DNA from: Ciona intestinalis
Lineage: Eukaryota; Chordata; Ascidiacea; Phlebobranchia; Cionidae
Direction of reading: 5' to 3'
Assembly: GCF_000224145.3 (NCBI RefSeq)
Contig: NC_020169.2
Span: 1,711,479 to 1,775,478, forward strand
DNA length: 64,000 nucleotides
The position numbers were made by a program, and so were the translations under genes. Below are positions 1-9,757 of this stretch, one piece after another; position 1 is the stretch's first letter, and each line of letters begins with the position of its first letter. Under the pieces are notes generated by a model, which worked only from the letters and a program-made list of their open reading frames with translations, did no database searches and was not told the DNA's origin.

Positions 1-57
1 AAACAATCAATATATTTGGATAATATGTGCTAAAGGTGTCCTAAGATACCCCACAGT
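1..57 (-). mobile_element. Partial MITE, cut by window edge
   Basis: The stretch has the terminal part of the common MITE of this window (AATATGTGCTAAAGGTGTCC followed by a degenerate end). It enters from outside the window, so its length is unknown. Confidence 0.6.
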
Positions 58-91
58 ATAATATGGTTTTATTGGCAGCTTTTTTTCTTTT

Positions 92-195
92 TTATGGGTG
101 AGGTCCTTGACAAGAACCTGGGACTTGACAAGAACCTGGGACTTAGGCCAGACTTTGTCCATTACCTCAATACCCCGAAACCCCATTTAAGTCCT
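92..195 (-). repeat. Dispersed repeat copy with 18-bp tandem duplication
   Basis: The minus strand reads 'GTCTGGCCTAAGTCCCAGG' followed by 'TTCTTGTCAAG', with the 18-bp unit GACAAGAACCTGGGACTT (plus strand) present twice in tandem. Related sequence occurs at 53793-53960 and 56742-56860, so this is a dispersed family, not a gene. The ORF that runs through it looks fortuitous. Confidence 0.5.
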
Positions 196-199
196 TCTT

Positions 200-458
200 G
201 CCATTTTTTATCCTCTGGTAACTGTGCTTACAAAGTTACCATACTTTTCAACTTTGTGTATGATTTTTATTTGATATGTCTTACAATTTGGACATCCTAT
301 TAGTGACCGCTGGGTTGGAGTTGGAGCAGTGTCCGTTGCGTGTCTTGTTCAAGGACACATACGCTGATTAGTTTCAGTTCCGCTGCCGAGCATCGAACCG
401 GGGACACATTGGTTTCGATGCAGGCGCCTAAACGACTGAACCACAGCGCCGGACAAAA
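200..458 (-). mobile_element. Composite tRNA-derived SINE (Cics-1-like)
   Basis: Read on the minus strand, the element begins with a tRNA-like head (A-box-like TGGTTCAGTCGTTTAGGC and B-box-like GGTTCGATGCT), continues with a body around GTGTCCTTGAACAAGACAC and CAGCGGTCACTAATAGG, and ends in an AGGATAAA-type tail. The same parts recur at 11336-11545, 47645-47817 and 60680-60985. A composite SINE called Cics-1 has been described from Ciona; I infer identity from the tRNA-plus-second-module layout only. It lies in the intron that follows the last visible pannexin exon. Confidence 0.7.
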
Positions 459-485
459 AGATGTTGTTAAATATACTCTGCTTAC

Positions 486-1335
486 CGTTTTAATTGAATG
501 AGCAGTAATAGAAACAGATTCCATTGAAGTTTCTGAGCCATTGGTTCGCTCCTTTCTCTTTCGAAAGCCATTGAAGCACTCACTACTTTCGTCATAAGGT
601 TTGTTTTCATAATCAGCAGTCGGTAGCTTTCGAAATGCTTCATACATATCGTTTAACAGCAGCTGAATAAACCGCACATGACCGGCCAATCTTCCACCAA
701 CAACGAAGTGCCAACATATTGAGGGGACAGCAAACAGAAATGCCTAAAATAGTGTTACACCAAAAACTTGCATCTAAGAGTACTGAGACTGCTTCACAAC
801 GTCGCGTGTTTTAATGGTAGAATAGGTTTGTAGTAAATTAGTTTACTATAAAAGCGTCTGTACCTGAACCAGCATCACTTGCGGTAGCCATCGAATAAAA
901 TATATTGCTGCCTTAGGATTCGGAAGAAGTTTCATATTTGACTTTACACCCTCTACTAAGCAACCCTCAGGGGTGGTTATGTCTGATGTCGTAACAGACT
1001 CCCAGCAAAATGATGTAGCGTATTCAATGAACTTTCTATCATATCCTGAAGTGTTGTACGCTGGGTAGCATGAAGTACTTTGACCTAGATGTATTGCAGA
1101 CGTGTTATTCCGGTGCCGTGGGGTAGTGGGTTAGGTGCTTGCATTAAGTTCACTTTTTCAACTTACCAATGAACTCGCTAATCTTAGCAACCAAAGCAAT
1201 AAGAAGTATTGTATAAACGCCAAGCCACTTCAGGAATCGGTCAATCCCAAGTTCAATGACCAATTCATTCTCATGTAGTTGTGACGCCCTTTCTAGATTC
1301 GCCTGTAAGTTCTCGGTGACTGTTTCTTGTGGCAT
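486..1335 (-). CDS. Pannexin (innexin superfamily), 5' exons only
   Basis: Three exons are visible on the minus strand: about 1167-1335, 864-1084 and 486-743, joined in frame by GT-AG introns. Pannexins form large-pore plasma-membrane channels that release ATP and small solutes. The first exon encodes the N-terminus and TM1 (ELGIDRFLKWLGVYTILLIA), the second the first extracellular loop with its two cysteines (CYPAYNTSGYDRKF, then YATSFCWES) and the start of TM2, the third the rest of TM2 (FLFAVPSICWHFVVGG) and the cytoplasmic loop. The spacing and the CW motif match vertebrate pannexins closely. I chose the ATG at 1335 because it precedes the conserved segment by a typical distance and has A at -3; an in-frame ATG at 1542 is also open. 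The third exon ends in a good donor (ACG|GTAAGC), so TM3, TM4 and the tail lie outside the window. Confidence 0.85.
1105..1150 (+). mobile_element. SINE head fragment in pannexin intron
   Basis: The sequence GGTGCCGTGGGGTAGTGGG with TTAGGTGCTTGC resembles the tRNA-like 5' head of the composite SINE and stops abruptly in the first visible pannexin intron. It has no body or tail. Confidence 0.4.
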
Positions 1336-1802
1336 ACTGGTCTGACTAACTAACAAATTTTGTACTGGTAATTTGTACAGTAACAAAAGTTTTATCCCGA
1401 AGCGAGTAACGGTAGTGAGAGTTTCAAATTTCACAAAACAACTCTGGCTAAGCAGTTTTGCGTGCGGTCTCAGTCTATTGATTTTCGTGCTTCGTTGCCT
1501 TTGAACACTGCTCGTTGGTCTGCTGCACAATCGGCCCCACAACCGCGCGCTACGCTCTAACTATCATGACATTTATAAGTGCAATATGTAGTTTATACGA
1601 AACGCGGACGCATTGTGCAACTAGGACGGGTTCCTTAAATAAAAAAGCACATCTTTTACGTTTTAGCAATGCAAATGAAACAGATTCGAGCTAAGTGCGG
1701 AATCGACTGATTGAAAAGAATGTACACCCGAACAAAACACCATATGTATTCTTATATAATACTGGTTGCAACTTTATTCACATGTTTACAGCAATATACA
1801 TA
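1336..1802. other. Upstream region of pannexin, no gene seen
   Basis: This AT-rich stretch lies 5' of the pannexin start. I see no exon-like pair of splice sites with sustained coding potential and no recognisable repeat. Promoter and 5' UTR sequence of the pannexin gene is the likely content. Confidence 0.4.
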
Positions 1803-1995
1803 CAGTACTGCGAGATAAGACGGGGCACCTTTGGCACATAATATCCAAATATCCTGATCGTGTTTTAAACAATCAACAATGGCCTATAGGAATCGTTAGG
1901 ATATATACGGTGTTATAATTCTTTGTATATTCTTTGTTTATCCCAAATTGGACGGGAAAATGGAATGAAAAGGTATCCCATCTTACCTAAACTAT
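1803..1995 (-). mobile_element. MITE copy (degenerate ends)
   Basis: It has the internal landmarks of the family (GGCACATAATATCCAAATATC, GTGTTTTAAACAAT, TTCTTTGT, GGAATGAAAAGG). Both ends have drifted from the consensus AGTAGGGTGGGG. It sits directly beside the next copy in the opposite orientation. Confidence 0.75.
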
Positions 1996-2010
1996 ATAAG
2001 GGGTAATAAT

Positions 2011-2203
2011 AGTAGGGTAGGGGAAGATGGGACACAATTTTTATTCTATTTTCTCGTCCCATTTAGTAGTAAACGAAGAACATTCAAAGAATTAATAAAC
2101 CGTATCATCACAACTCCTATAGACCGTTGTTTATTGTTTAAAACACGATCAGAATATTTGGATATTATGTGCTAAAGATGTCCCGCCTTCCCCCACCCTA
2201 CTA
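2011..2203 (+). mobile_element. MITE copy, near full length
   Basis: Inverted ends AGTAGGGTAGGGGAAGATG and CTTCCCCCACCCTACT enclose about 190 bp without coding capacity. Flanks end in TA/AT, consistent with the TA target site of Tc1/mariner-type elements. Confidence 0.85.
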
Positions 2204-2349
2204 ATACAAATTCTCAAAATATAATTTCGCAAATGATTATATATAAAATCAGCCCATCTACAGATGATTAATTGGATTGATAAATTGGTGACTCTTCCTT
2301 ATTTTTATTGCTTGGAAGAAGTTTGCTGTTTATCTCGCCCGGAAGAAGT

Positions 2350-2999
2350 TTATTCAATTAACCAAACATTTATTTGTTTGTTTCCGAGAAGAGCTGCGTT
2401 AAACTCACGATCATACACACGAAATTTCCTTCCAGTACTGCATGTTTTTCCAGTACACCACATACCTCTGTAAACATCGAAACTCTCATTGAAATCATCT
2501 TGAAACGGACCTGGAATATAATAGAATCACAACTTAAAAATGTCTCGTAAAATTTAAATGTTATATGTTTATGTTATTTAACCATCGTTGTTTTTAATAT
2601 GTAATGAACAGTATTTAATATATATGTAATGAACACCATTTATTATCAAATCATATATCGATACCATCAAAAGTTTCTTGGTCTGGGTGAGGATTATTTT
2701 CCAAATTGCGCAACTGCGCCTCCATGCGGTCTGGAAAATTATCCTCATTTTTTATGTTGTTGACATCTTGAATGTCCAACTGTCTCACCCGCTCCCCTTT
2801 TGTCCCTGAAATTTCCACATTCAATATGTAATAGTAATAGAAAAATATTTATACGTTAATAAAACAAAATTTATTTAACATGATAAATTATAATATACAC
2901 ATTTTGGAAAAAATACGTGACTTCTTTGTACAAAGACTTTATCGACGCTAAAAAATTATACTTACAAAAAAATATCTTTGCCATTGTTCCCTTTCCCAT
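2350..2999 (-). CDS. Unrecognised small protein, three exons
   Basis: I do not recognise this gene. A start at 2999 (CAACATGG context) opens a short exon encoding MGKGTMAKIFF that ends in a GTAAGT donor. The next exon (about 2670-2793) encodes WTKGERVRQLDIQD and then PDRMEAQLRNLENNPHPDQE. The last (2350-2514) follows a TTATATTCCAG acceptor and encodes FDGPFQDDFNESFDVYRGM, WCTGKTCSTGRKFRVYDREF and a stop. Phases agree across both introns, giving roughly 108 residues. It is hydrophilic, has no obvious signal peptide and contains a CTGKTC cysteine pair. A second in-frame stop (TGA) lies just past the donor of the middle exon, so an intron-retained short form is possible. The ATG is the weakest part: further 5' exons may exist. 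Confidence 0.45.
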
Positions 3000-4169
3000 G
3001 TTGCTGAGTTTTCTTTAACTTGAATAATCGGCAAATTTTTATTTTAATGCAATTCTGAAGTACTGTAATGTTAAATACATAAAAATAACATAAACTTTTG
3101 ACAAAGAAGCCGTTTCCTATGTATATAACTAAAATTTCTCAATATTAATAAACCATACTCTGGATGATTATTTGCTGGTGTAGACGTCTTTACTCTGACT
3201 AGGAATACCATTTCCACTGTTTTCACTGTGTTATACGGAGCGTGCATCTCACTAGTTTCAGCAGCGAACACCTGGCGACTTGGATGGCAGGGAGCCATTA
3301 AATATTCATCAAATGTGACCCAAATGATCTATTTTTCTACTTCACAAATTGCTGATATTTATTTTCACCAGCAGTCTTTAACAGTGGAAATTGAATTATT
3401 TCTGTCTCCAAAACTGGTCTTAGTGATACCCAGGCACGCAAAATGATCAAATTTTGCAGTTTTAATGATACAGTTACTTAGATATATCATTGTAATTAAT
3501 AAAACTATGAAATTAAAATGAACTATAATCAAACTTTGCTTTCACTGCCTTTCCTTATATTCGTTTCTCTTCACAAATTGACAAGTCTAGCTCTCGGGGT
3601 TCACTACGCTTCTGTGAAACTTTGGTTAACACCCTAACGATTCTGGCTGCTCTGTTTTATAAAAAAGAGAACAATAAGCACTTCTCTTGAAATCGGTGAG
3701 CCGCTTCATTTAAGTTTGCCACGTCAACGGTGGGAAATTGCCTCAGAACAGCGTCACCACGCGGAGGTCTTAAACTGTGGCCGTCCGCCGCTTAAGGTCG
3801 TGTTCGGCTTTAGTTGTACCGCAAAGAGAATCGACGAAGCTAATAAAATATGGGCTAAATTCGAAAATAACGAAACTGGATTACAAAGACCCTAACCATC
3901 TTGAACAGTCCGTTGTTGACCAAAGCATTACACTATGAACATACTTGGCAACAATGTGCAAATAAATGTAACGTCATTTAAAACAATTCATGTGTTCTGT
4001 GGCAGAGTGTTCTAACAATACATGTGCTTACTATGCGTGGTGATGTTAACAGTGAAATAAATATCTCATCTGGCGCCGTGGTTGGCGCACCTGCCCTCTA
4101 ACCTAGAGGTTACAGGTTGAAGTAAATATTTGTTGATTACATTATTAAAACCGCGGTGTTTGAATTATT
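3000..4169. other. Intergenic, no confident gene
   Basis: Short ORFs here (for example 3071-3298 minus and 3228-3446 plus) overlap each other on opposite strands and lack clear splice partners. The minus strand near 3190-3300 has some protein-like composition (VKTVEMVFLVRVKTS) and could be an upstream exon of the small gene at 2350-2999, but I cannot show it. A SINE head fragment lies at 4070-4130. Confidence 0.35.
4070..4130 (+). mobile_element. SINE head fragment
   Basis: GGCGCCGTGGTTGGCGCACC with a B-box-like AGAGGTTACAGGTT resembles the tRNA-like head of the composite SINE. The body is missing. Confidence 0.4.
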
Positions 4170-4345
4170 GTAGGGTGGGGTAAGATATGTCCTAATTCTC
4201 CTATCTCATCCCATTTGGCAGTAAACAAAGAATATTTAAAGAATTATACAACAATAGCCCGGCGACTCAAAAAGAGCGTGGGTAATTCTTAAAAACACGA
4301 TCTGGAAATATGGATTTTAGATGCTAAAGGTATCACATCTTACAA
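4170..4345 (+). mobile_element. MITE copy, diverged
   Basis: Starts with GTAGGGTGGGGTAAGAT and ends with GCTAAAGGTATCACATCTTAC. Internal landmarks (CATCCCATTTGGCAGTAAAC, AAAGAATTAT) match the family. Confidence 0.75.
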
Positions 4346-5020
4346 AACAGCATTCTACTTAAACGCTGCTATATACAGGTGTATGGGCTTGCCTAACAGC
4401 AACCAAGCTCAAATAATCGGTATTGGTCGACCGGGTGGTGCTGGTGGTGCGTTTTTGACGCCAGGCATCCATATTGTTTACAGAAAGAAGTCTGTGCAAA
4501 TCGTTTCAAACGTATATGGCCTGACTTCAGAAATACTCTGTTCAAAACGCAGATATGCAGCAAATTTAATGTAGAAATTTTCCAAGTGTATATTGCAAAA
4601 TAACTTTTCAGTAATTTGATAAGTTCAGTAATTTGCTACACAAAGGACGCACTTTGCTCGCAGAAGCGCCAATTCTAATACAATGCAAAAAGAACAATAA
4701 TTGCCTTCGATTCCCTCTTATGCAAATCTGTTTAACGGTCACATTATCTAGAATTTTACAAATACAATTGGGTTCATATATAGTATCGTCCTTAAACTGC
4801 ACTCATGGTTTTCAGTGCTTATTGAGATAGACAGCTGTAGATCAAAAATAAGGAAATTGGTCGCGATATTTGAATAAACGCAGTTTTCTATCAATTGTTA
4901 CACGATCGTTAAATAGCAGTGATTATCAAGTGTGCTTCACTTTGCAAACCAAGGAAAACAAAGTTGGTACAAATTTAGTTGCACGATTTGCAAGTTCCAA
5001 TTAACTTGCAGTAACTTGAA
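4346..5020. other. Intergenic, no confident gene
   Basis: Two overlapping antisense ORFs at 4608-4830 and one at 4383-4574 have no recognisable motifs, codon bias or splice sites that would support them. The segment is probably the promoter and outron of the secreted peptide gene that follows. Confidence 0.35.
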
Positions 5021-5030
5021 TGTTTTTCAG

Positions 5031-5741
5031 ATGAACAAGCTACTACTCGTCGCTCTTTTGCTCGGCATGCTCATGATGGTGCAAGACTCTGAGGCTTTGC
5101 AGGCAGGACAACGACGACGACGAAGACGAAGACGACGACGTCACCCAGAACGTGGGTAATATTTGGGCAGTTAGTAAACATAATTTGTAACTATGTACAT
5201 TCTTGGATATTTTAATTAATGAAAACTGGCAGTATTTACGTTTTTGTTTTTTTTACAGATGAGAACATAGAAATGGATTTAACAGAAGGTATAAAAATAA
5301 CCTTCGTCTGCTTTCAGAGGGGCTGCTTTTGTTTGTCGGTTCACGATTTTTACTAACTATGTCTTAAGTAATTTACAGTAAGAGTAGACATTTAATGTCT
5401 AAATATTATAACTGATTTATCTCAGATTTTAACATGAACATTGAAAATATCGATGATTTACAAGGTTAGTTTACAACTTTTGCTGAACCCTGCTAATGTC
5501 AAACTGTACTCGACATTTTAACATAATATTGTTTAGATTCACAAAACCCGATTGAGCAGTAAATGAAATACTTCACGGAATGACGAAACAGATTTGCATT
5601 AATGATTAACCTTTCATTTTTTAAAAACAAATTATTTAACTCCTTTTAAGCAAAATTTTAAAATCAGTTTTTGTTGTGAAACTAAATTAACGCTCGACCT
5701 CTGTTTTTTATGCAGATAAGGAACACACCAAGTTTGAATGA
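5031..5741 (+). CDS. Secreted poly-arginine peptide precursor with acidic tail
   Basis: I do not recognise this family. Exon 1 (5031-5151) encodes a signal peptide (MNKLLLVALLLGMLMMVQDS, then EALQAGQ) and ten arginines followed by HPE. Three tiny exons follow: 5259-5288 (ENIEMDLTE), 5426-5464 (DFNMNIENIDDLQ) and 5716-5741 (DKEHTKFE, stop). All introns are phase 1 and the joined frame is exactly 72 codons, 71 residues. The downstream exons are strongly acidic, so the product is a cationic block joined to an anionic tail, a layout seen in antimicrobial peptide precursors, although nothing proves that role. The in-frame exon 1 donor is the weak GTGGGT at 5152; the stronger GTAATA four bases later would create a stop, so a short product ending just after the arginine block is also possible. 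A TTTTTCAG acceptor abuts the ATG, fitting cis- or spliced-leader trans-splicing. AATAAA follows at 5773. Confidence 0.6.
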
Positions 5742-5772
5742 TACAGACCTTCTTCTTTTACCCATTCCAGTA

Positions 5773-5778
5773 AATAAA
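5773..5778 (+). terminator. Polyadenylation signal AATAAA
   Basis: AATAAA about 30 bases after the stop codon of the secreted peptide gene, in the overlapping run TAAATAAATA. Confidence 0.5.
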
Positions 5779-6284
5779 TAACTAGCAACAAAGCTGTAAC
5801 GTGTTATTATGTATAACAAACTAAGTATTTATATAGGTGTTTAGCACAGCGCAAAATATCTTAAGAGCTCTGTAATCAGGGTAAGACAGGAATCCCTGTT
5901 AATTTTGATTAATAAGTGATTTTATTAATAGGAATATAGGTGAATCTGCTTTATAGCCAAAAGTAATAGGTACTTTAAAAAAACATTCAGAAATTTGCTT
6001 TTTGAGAGGTTGTTATTTACGAGCAAATCTATAACAATAAATATCCCAAATTTGTAAATCTATTATAGAGTAATCTGAATGATTTGATTAACCCAATACA
6101 AAGTCTGTTCAAGACCGCAATGCAAAAAAATCTGCAGTAGGTCTATACATTAATTCCGGCAAAGACTCGTAAAAATTAAACGCCAGTTTGGATAGTTGTA
6201 CTTGCATACTAATTACGCTTTAAATGCAGCTAATAAATTAATCAATTATTGAAAATTTTAGAGTACTGTTGCAAATCGTAGTAT

Positions 6285-6371
6285 AGTAGGGTGGGGAAGA
6301 AAGAAATTTAAAAAATGTCCCACTTTACCCACTGTCCCACTTTACCCACTGTCCCTCTTTACCCCACCCTG
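6285..6371 (+). mobile_element. Truncated MITE with tandem internal unit
   Basis: Ends TAGTAGGGTGGGGAAGA and TTACCCCACCCTGTTA enclose only about 55 bp, including tandem CCCACTTTACCCACTGTC units. The right end supplies the last codons and the stop of the PLAC8-family gene on the opposite strand. Confidence 0.75.
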
Positions 6372-8052
6372 TTATATCCTTGTTTGTCCATCTCTCTTGC
6401 CAGCTGACAAGTAGCACACGGCCCACACCAGAACAAACTGCACCAATCACTACAGATGCTTCCCTGTGTAAAAATAATCAATGTGGAATTAAACGAATGC
6501 TATTAGTGTTGGTTAGGTCAGAGTCTATACACATTGGTGTCTATGTAAGAATTTCTTCCTAGTAGCGTATCCATTATTTCTTTAAACTTTTTGGTGTATT
6601 TTCTTGACCTTGAAGCATTTTTGAGCGATAAAGCAAGTTATGTGTGTAGTAGAGTGGGGGGGGGGGCACCTTTTAATTTTATTTTCTTGTTTCGTTTGGT
6701 ATTAAACAGAGAACATTTAAAAAATAATCGAACAGTATCCTTGGAAATATTTATATATTATGTGCTAAAGGTGTCCTGCCTCCCCTCTTCCACTATTAAC
6801 ACAATTGCCTTTTGTGTATCGTCTGTAGGGTGTAACGGTCACGCGCCTTTTATCCAAAACATTCTTTCTTTCTTTTTTAATAATAAGCGTGTTTTAACAA
6901 CTGTTGTTTTATCGTTACTACCTGTCTTTTCTCTTTTTATCAACGCTATTGTTCTTCGTTATCGTGACCGAAGAGACGAAATAAAATTCATTCATTCATT
7001 TGTGTCTATGTCCTGTTATTCACATTTGTACGCTTAATGTTTCTATATGTTACAATGTACTGAATTGGCTAGTATTATCACCTTTATGTGGTGAAGGGTC
7101 CTGAATCTGGTTCTCATAGCTACATTGCAGCCCAAACCAACACAACAGCTTTCTTCCATTCTTGGTGCCATGCAACAGGGAGCGTAGCATAAACAGCAGA
7201 ACGATACGCAACAACCTAAACACAGAAATAGTGGTTACGTGATTTACAAAGTATATTACCAGTCTATATGCTTTCCGAAAACAGCAAACAAGTATATGCA
7301 TAGAATCAACTAATGTTGTTGTACATTAAAAAATGCTGGCCAGTCAAGTTTATATTGCTCCTTGCTCGCGGTATATAGAGTCACACAACATCGTCCTAAC
7401 TCATGGAATTTAGAGTATATAAGTGAAACACTTAGGTATAGAGTTTCGTGGGGTAAGATAAGATAACGCTGGTATCTATATTTTAATTAACAAAAACGCT
7501 TTTATAGAGTCTCGAGTCTACGGTTATGTAATTCTGTATCGAATTTTTTGTTTAGTGCCAACTTGGACACGCCCCATATACCCCACCCTGTAAAGTGTTT
7601 TACATTATTAGGGTTAAGAATTATTTTATAAAAAAATAGTTGCATTCCTTACAAATACTCATGTCATCGCAGCAAGCAAACATGTCGGAGCTCCATTCCT
7701 TGTTATGTGCAGCATTAGCTTGTTGCGCGTTAGTTTGAACATAGAAAGTTGCTGGTTGTTGTGCTACAACTTGTGGAGCTTGAAAGGGGGCTACATTGTT
7801 CTATTATTGATTAAAATGTAACCGATTGGTAATAACAATTTTATATTGGAATATACATTACAATCGCTTTAGGATAATTTCCAGATATCGTAATCAATGG
7901 TGTTAAATAAGTTATTAAAAAATCTAAAGATGCGCATCACTTATTTGTGAATATAGATATATGTCATGAATACTACGAATATTCTTCAAAATAATTATTT
8001 GGACAACGCCTTGTTACATGCCGTTTATTTTGCTTCATTCACTTACCGTCAT
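6359..8052 (-). CDS. PLAC8 (Cys-rich placenta-specific 8) family protein
   Basis: Four exons on the minus strand join in frame to 130 residues: 8047-8052 (ATGACG only), 7653-7800, 7082-7215 and 6359-6463. The N-terminal part is Gln/Ala-rich (APQVVAQQPATFYVQ); the PLAC8 domain then begins at EWSSDMFACCDDMSICC, continues SFCCLCYAPCCMAPRMEESC, then RTRFRTLHHIKGSICSDWC, and ends CGPCATCQLAREM. These are the hallmark cysteine blocks and the GSICxD and CQxxRE motifs of PLAC8/cornifelin/plant PCR proteins, small membrane-associated proteins tied to growth control and metal handling. The two-codon first exon with a GTAAGT donor is typical of such genes in compact genomes. The last three residues (RVG) and the TAA come from a MITE end. 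The opposite-strand ORF over exon 1 is a shadow. Confidence 0.88.
6647..6796 (+). mobile_element. MITE copy in PLAC8 intron
   Basis: GTAGAGTGGGGG with a G run at the left, GTGCTAAAGGTGTCCTGCC and a CTTCCACTAT end at the right. It lies in the last intron of the PLAC8-family gene. Confidence 0.75.
6830..7025 (+). mobile_element. SINE/LINE 3'-tail copy with ATTC repeats
   Basis: GCGTGTTTTAACAACTGTTG and a tail AATAAAATTCATTCATTCAT match the 3' end of the composite SINE (compare 47645-47817 and 56095-56215). The ATTC-repeat tail suggests mobilisation by a LINE that ends in such repeats. Confidence 0.55.
7446..7590 (+). mobile_element. MITE relic in PLAC8 intron
   Basis: Only the ends are clear: GTGGGGTAAGATAAGAT at the left and ATACCCCACCCTGTA at the right. 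The interior has diverged beyond recognition or belongs to a sister family. Confidence 0.45.
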
Positions 8053-9757
8053 AGCGTTTATGTTATTCCAACCTTTTTCTTAAATACGGAAGCTATAAGG
8101 TACAGTTTTCGTTTTCGATCTTATTGGTTTATATATGAACCGACTCTTTACGTTGACGAGGATCTTTAAATGGTATTCATTTTGTTAATATTTTACTTGG
8201 TAGCAAGAATTACCGACGATTTTACTTATCTATGTGTACCGAAGGATACAAGGTCGAAAGTTCATGCAGAACGAGCCGACACTGCAGTTGAGTATTTACT
8301 TAATCTAACTCCTAAGATTAAACTCAACTTCGAGTTCCCGAAAGGGTGTGTTGACATAAGTTTGGTACGTGTGCCTAAATAAACGCCCGATATTTTTAAT
8401 GTGTCATCCATCGTAGAGGCCACGAATTAAAGATATTTAATGTATTAAAGTAAAACGGCAAATGTCTTTTAAACTTTGACGTGTTTCCTAAGAAGAAAAA
8501 AATGGTAGACCTACAGTGTAGGCGTGTTGTGTTATCTTAAAAACAATTTGTAACTTGCAAAATGTAGAATCGAAACTTTTAATTCGATTCTTTCTGTATA
8601 CTAGCAACATATGGTGTATCAAAGTTAAAGAGCAAGCAAAATAAAGTTGTGTTTATCAACCCGGAAGCGAAAACTTTTAGGCTAAACCTGTATAGTCATA
8701 CCAAAAAGTTTGAATTCAGAAAGAAACGCAACATATAGTTATCACACACAAGGACAGTTTTTTATGCCAAAAGGGTACATTGAAACAATTAAGACACAAC
8801 ATGAACTAAAACATACCCACCCTTTGACATTAGGTATCGATTCAATGTGAATCCTACATTACCGGTTTTCTAACGCAGTTGACAACATAACACAGCAATC
8901 TTACTGTACCGGTTCAACCTGTCAGGAAACATGCCAAAATGAAAAATACATTTGTCGTTTTGCTCCTACACCAAATAGTATGTGGGCGCTACAATGGCTG
9001 ATACATTACAATTATAGCGGGCATTTATTTGGGTATACCAAATTGTTATCAACAAACCGTTTTTAAAACTCGCAATTGATATAAATCTTAGGAGTTATAT
9101 TAGTGAATTATTTGCAGTGCGTGGCTCGTCCTGCGTGAAGTTTTGACATTGTTTCAAATGTTTTGCTTATTGTGTGTTCAAACGAGATTAAGAGTATGAC
9201 GGAAAGACGATCAATCACTTTTTTTTCTAAGTGATAAAATCACGTAAATAAAAAACTGTTAGCCAACTGTAATTAAATGACTTCTAGTGCCACCACGCGG
9301 CTGTGGAATCCATATCGGATCAGAATTTGGTAATTACGTCCGTACACATGAGTTAATAATTATTATTTTCTAAACACTTGAAAGATATTCTGTTATAAAA
9401 CGCTTAACCGCATGTGTTTACCAGTCAAGCAAACGGGTAATAATTAAACTCGAAATTACATAGACTTTAAGGCCACTGCTAGAGCTATAACGGATATTGT
9501 TTGTGATGAGTTCAACTATAATTTATAATTAACTTATTGCGAAATGGGTGTTACTAAGATTTGCAAACGGTGGGTTTCAAAAAATCTGTTAAACTACAAA
9601 TGATTCCCTCACACAAAAATTTTCGGCTACATGTAGTAACTCGAGTTAGCCGTTATAAGCACAAATTGTCTTGTTTGCATACCATGCTTGTTATTACGCG
9701 CAATTTACTTATCTAAATTAAGTAGTAATTTTAAGGTATTGCCGCAATAGATTGATT
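8053..9757. other. Intergenic between PLAC8 and kinase genes
   Basis: This is the shared upstream region of two divergent genes. A 70-codon ORF at 8170-8382 starts with a hydrophobic stretch (MVFILLIFYLVARITDDF) but has no homology I recognise and no splice context, so I do not call it. The rest is AT-rich with no repeat or RNA gene that I can see. Confidence 0.4.

Noticed and set aside
300-458. Possible tRNA gene on the minus strand
   Set aside because: A- and B-box-like sequences are present, but no cloverleaf closes; the segment is the head of a SINE that recurs in the window.
300-485. Extension of the third pannexin exon through an open frame to 300
   Set aside because: The extension runs through a SINE, and a good GTAAGC donor at 485 ends the exon in the expected phase.
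4383-4574. Plus-strand ORF beginning MGLPNSNQAQIIGIG
   Set aside because: Gly-rich but with no known motif, starts at the edge of a MITE and has no exon partner.
7966-8169. 67-codon plus-strand ORF
   Set aside because: It is antisense to the two-codon first exon of the PLAC8-family gene and has no support of its own.
8170-8382. 70-codon ORF with a hydrophobic start (MVFILLIFYLVARITDDF)
   Set aside because: No recognised family, no splice or polyadenylation context, and short enough to arise by chance in this AT-rich interval.
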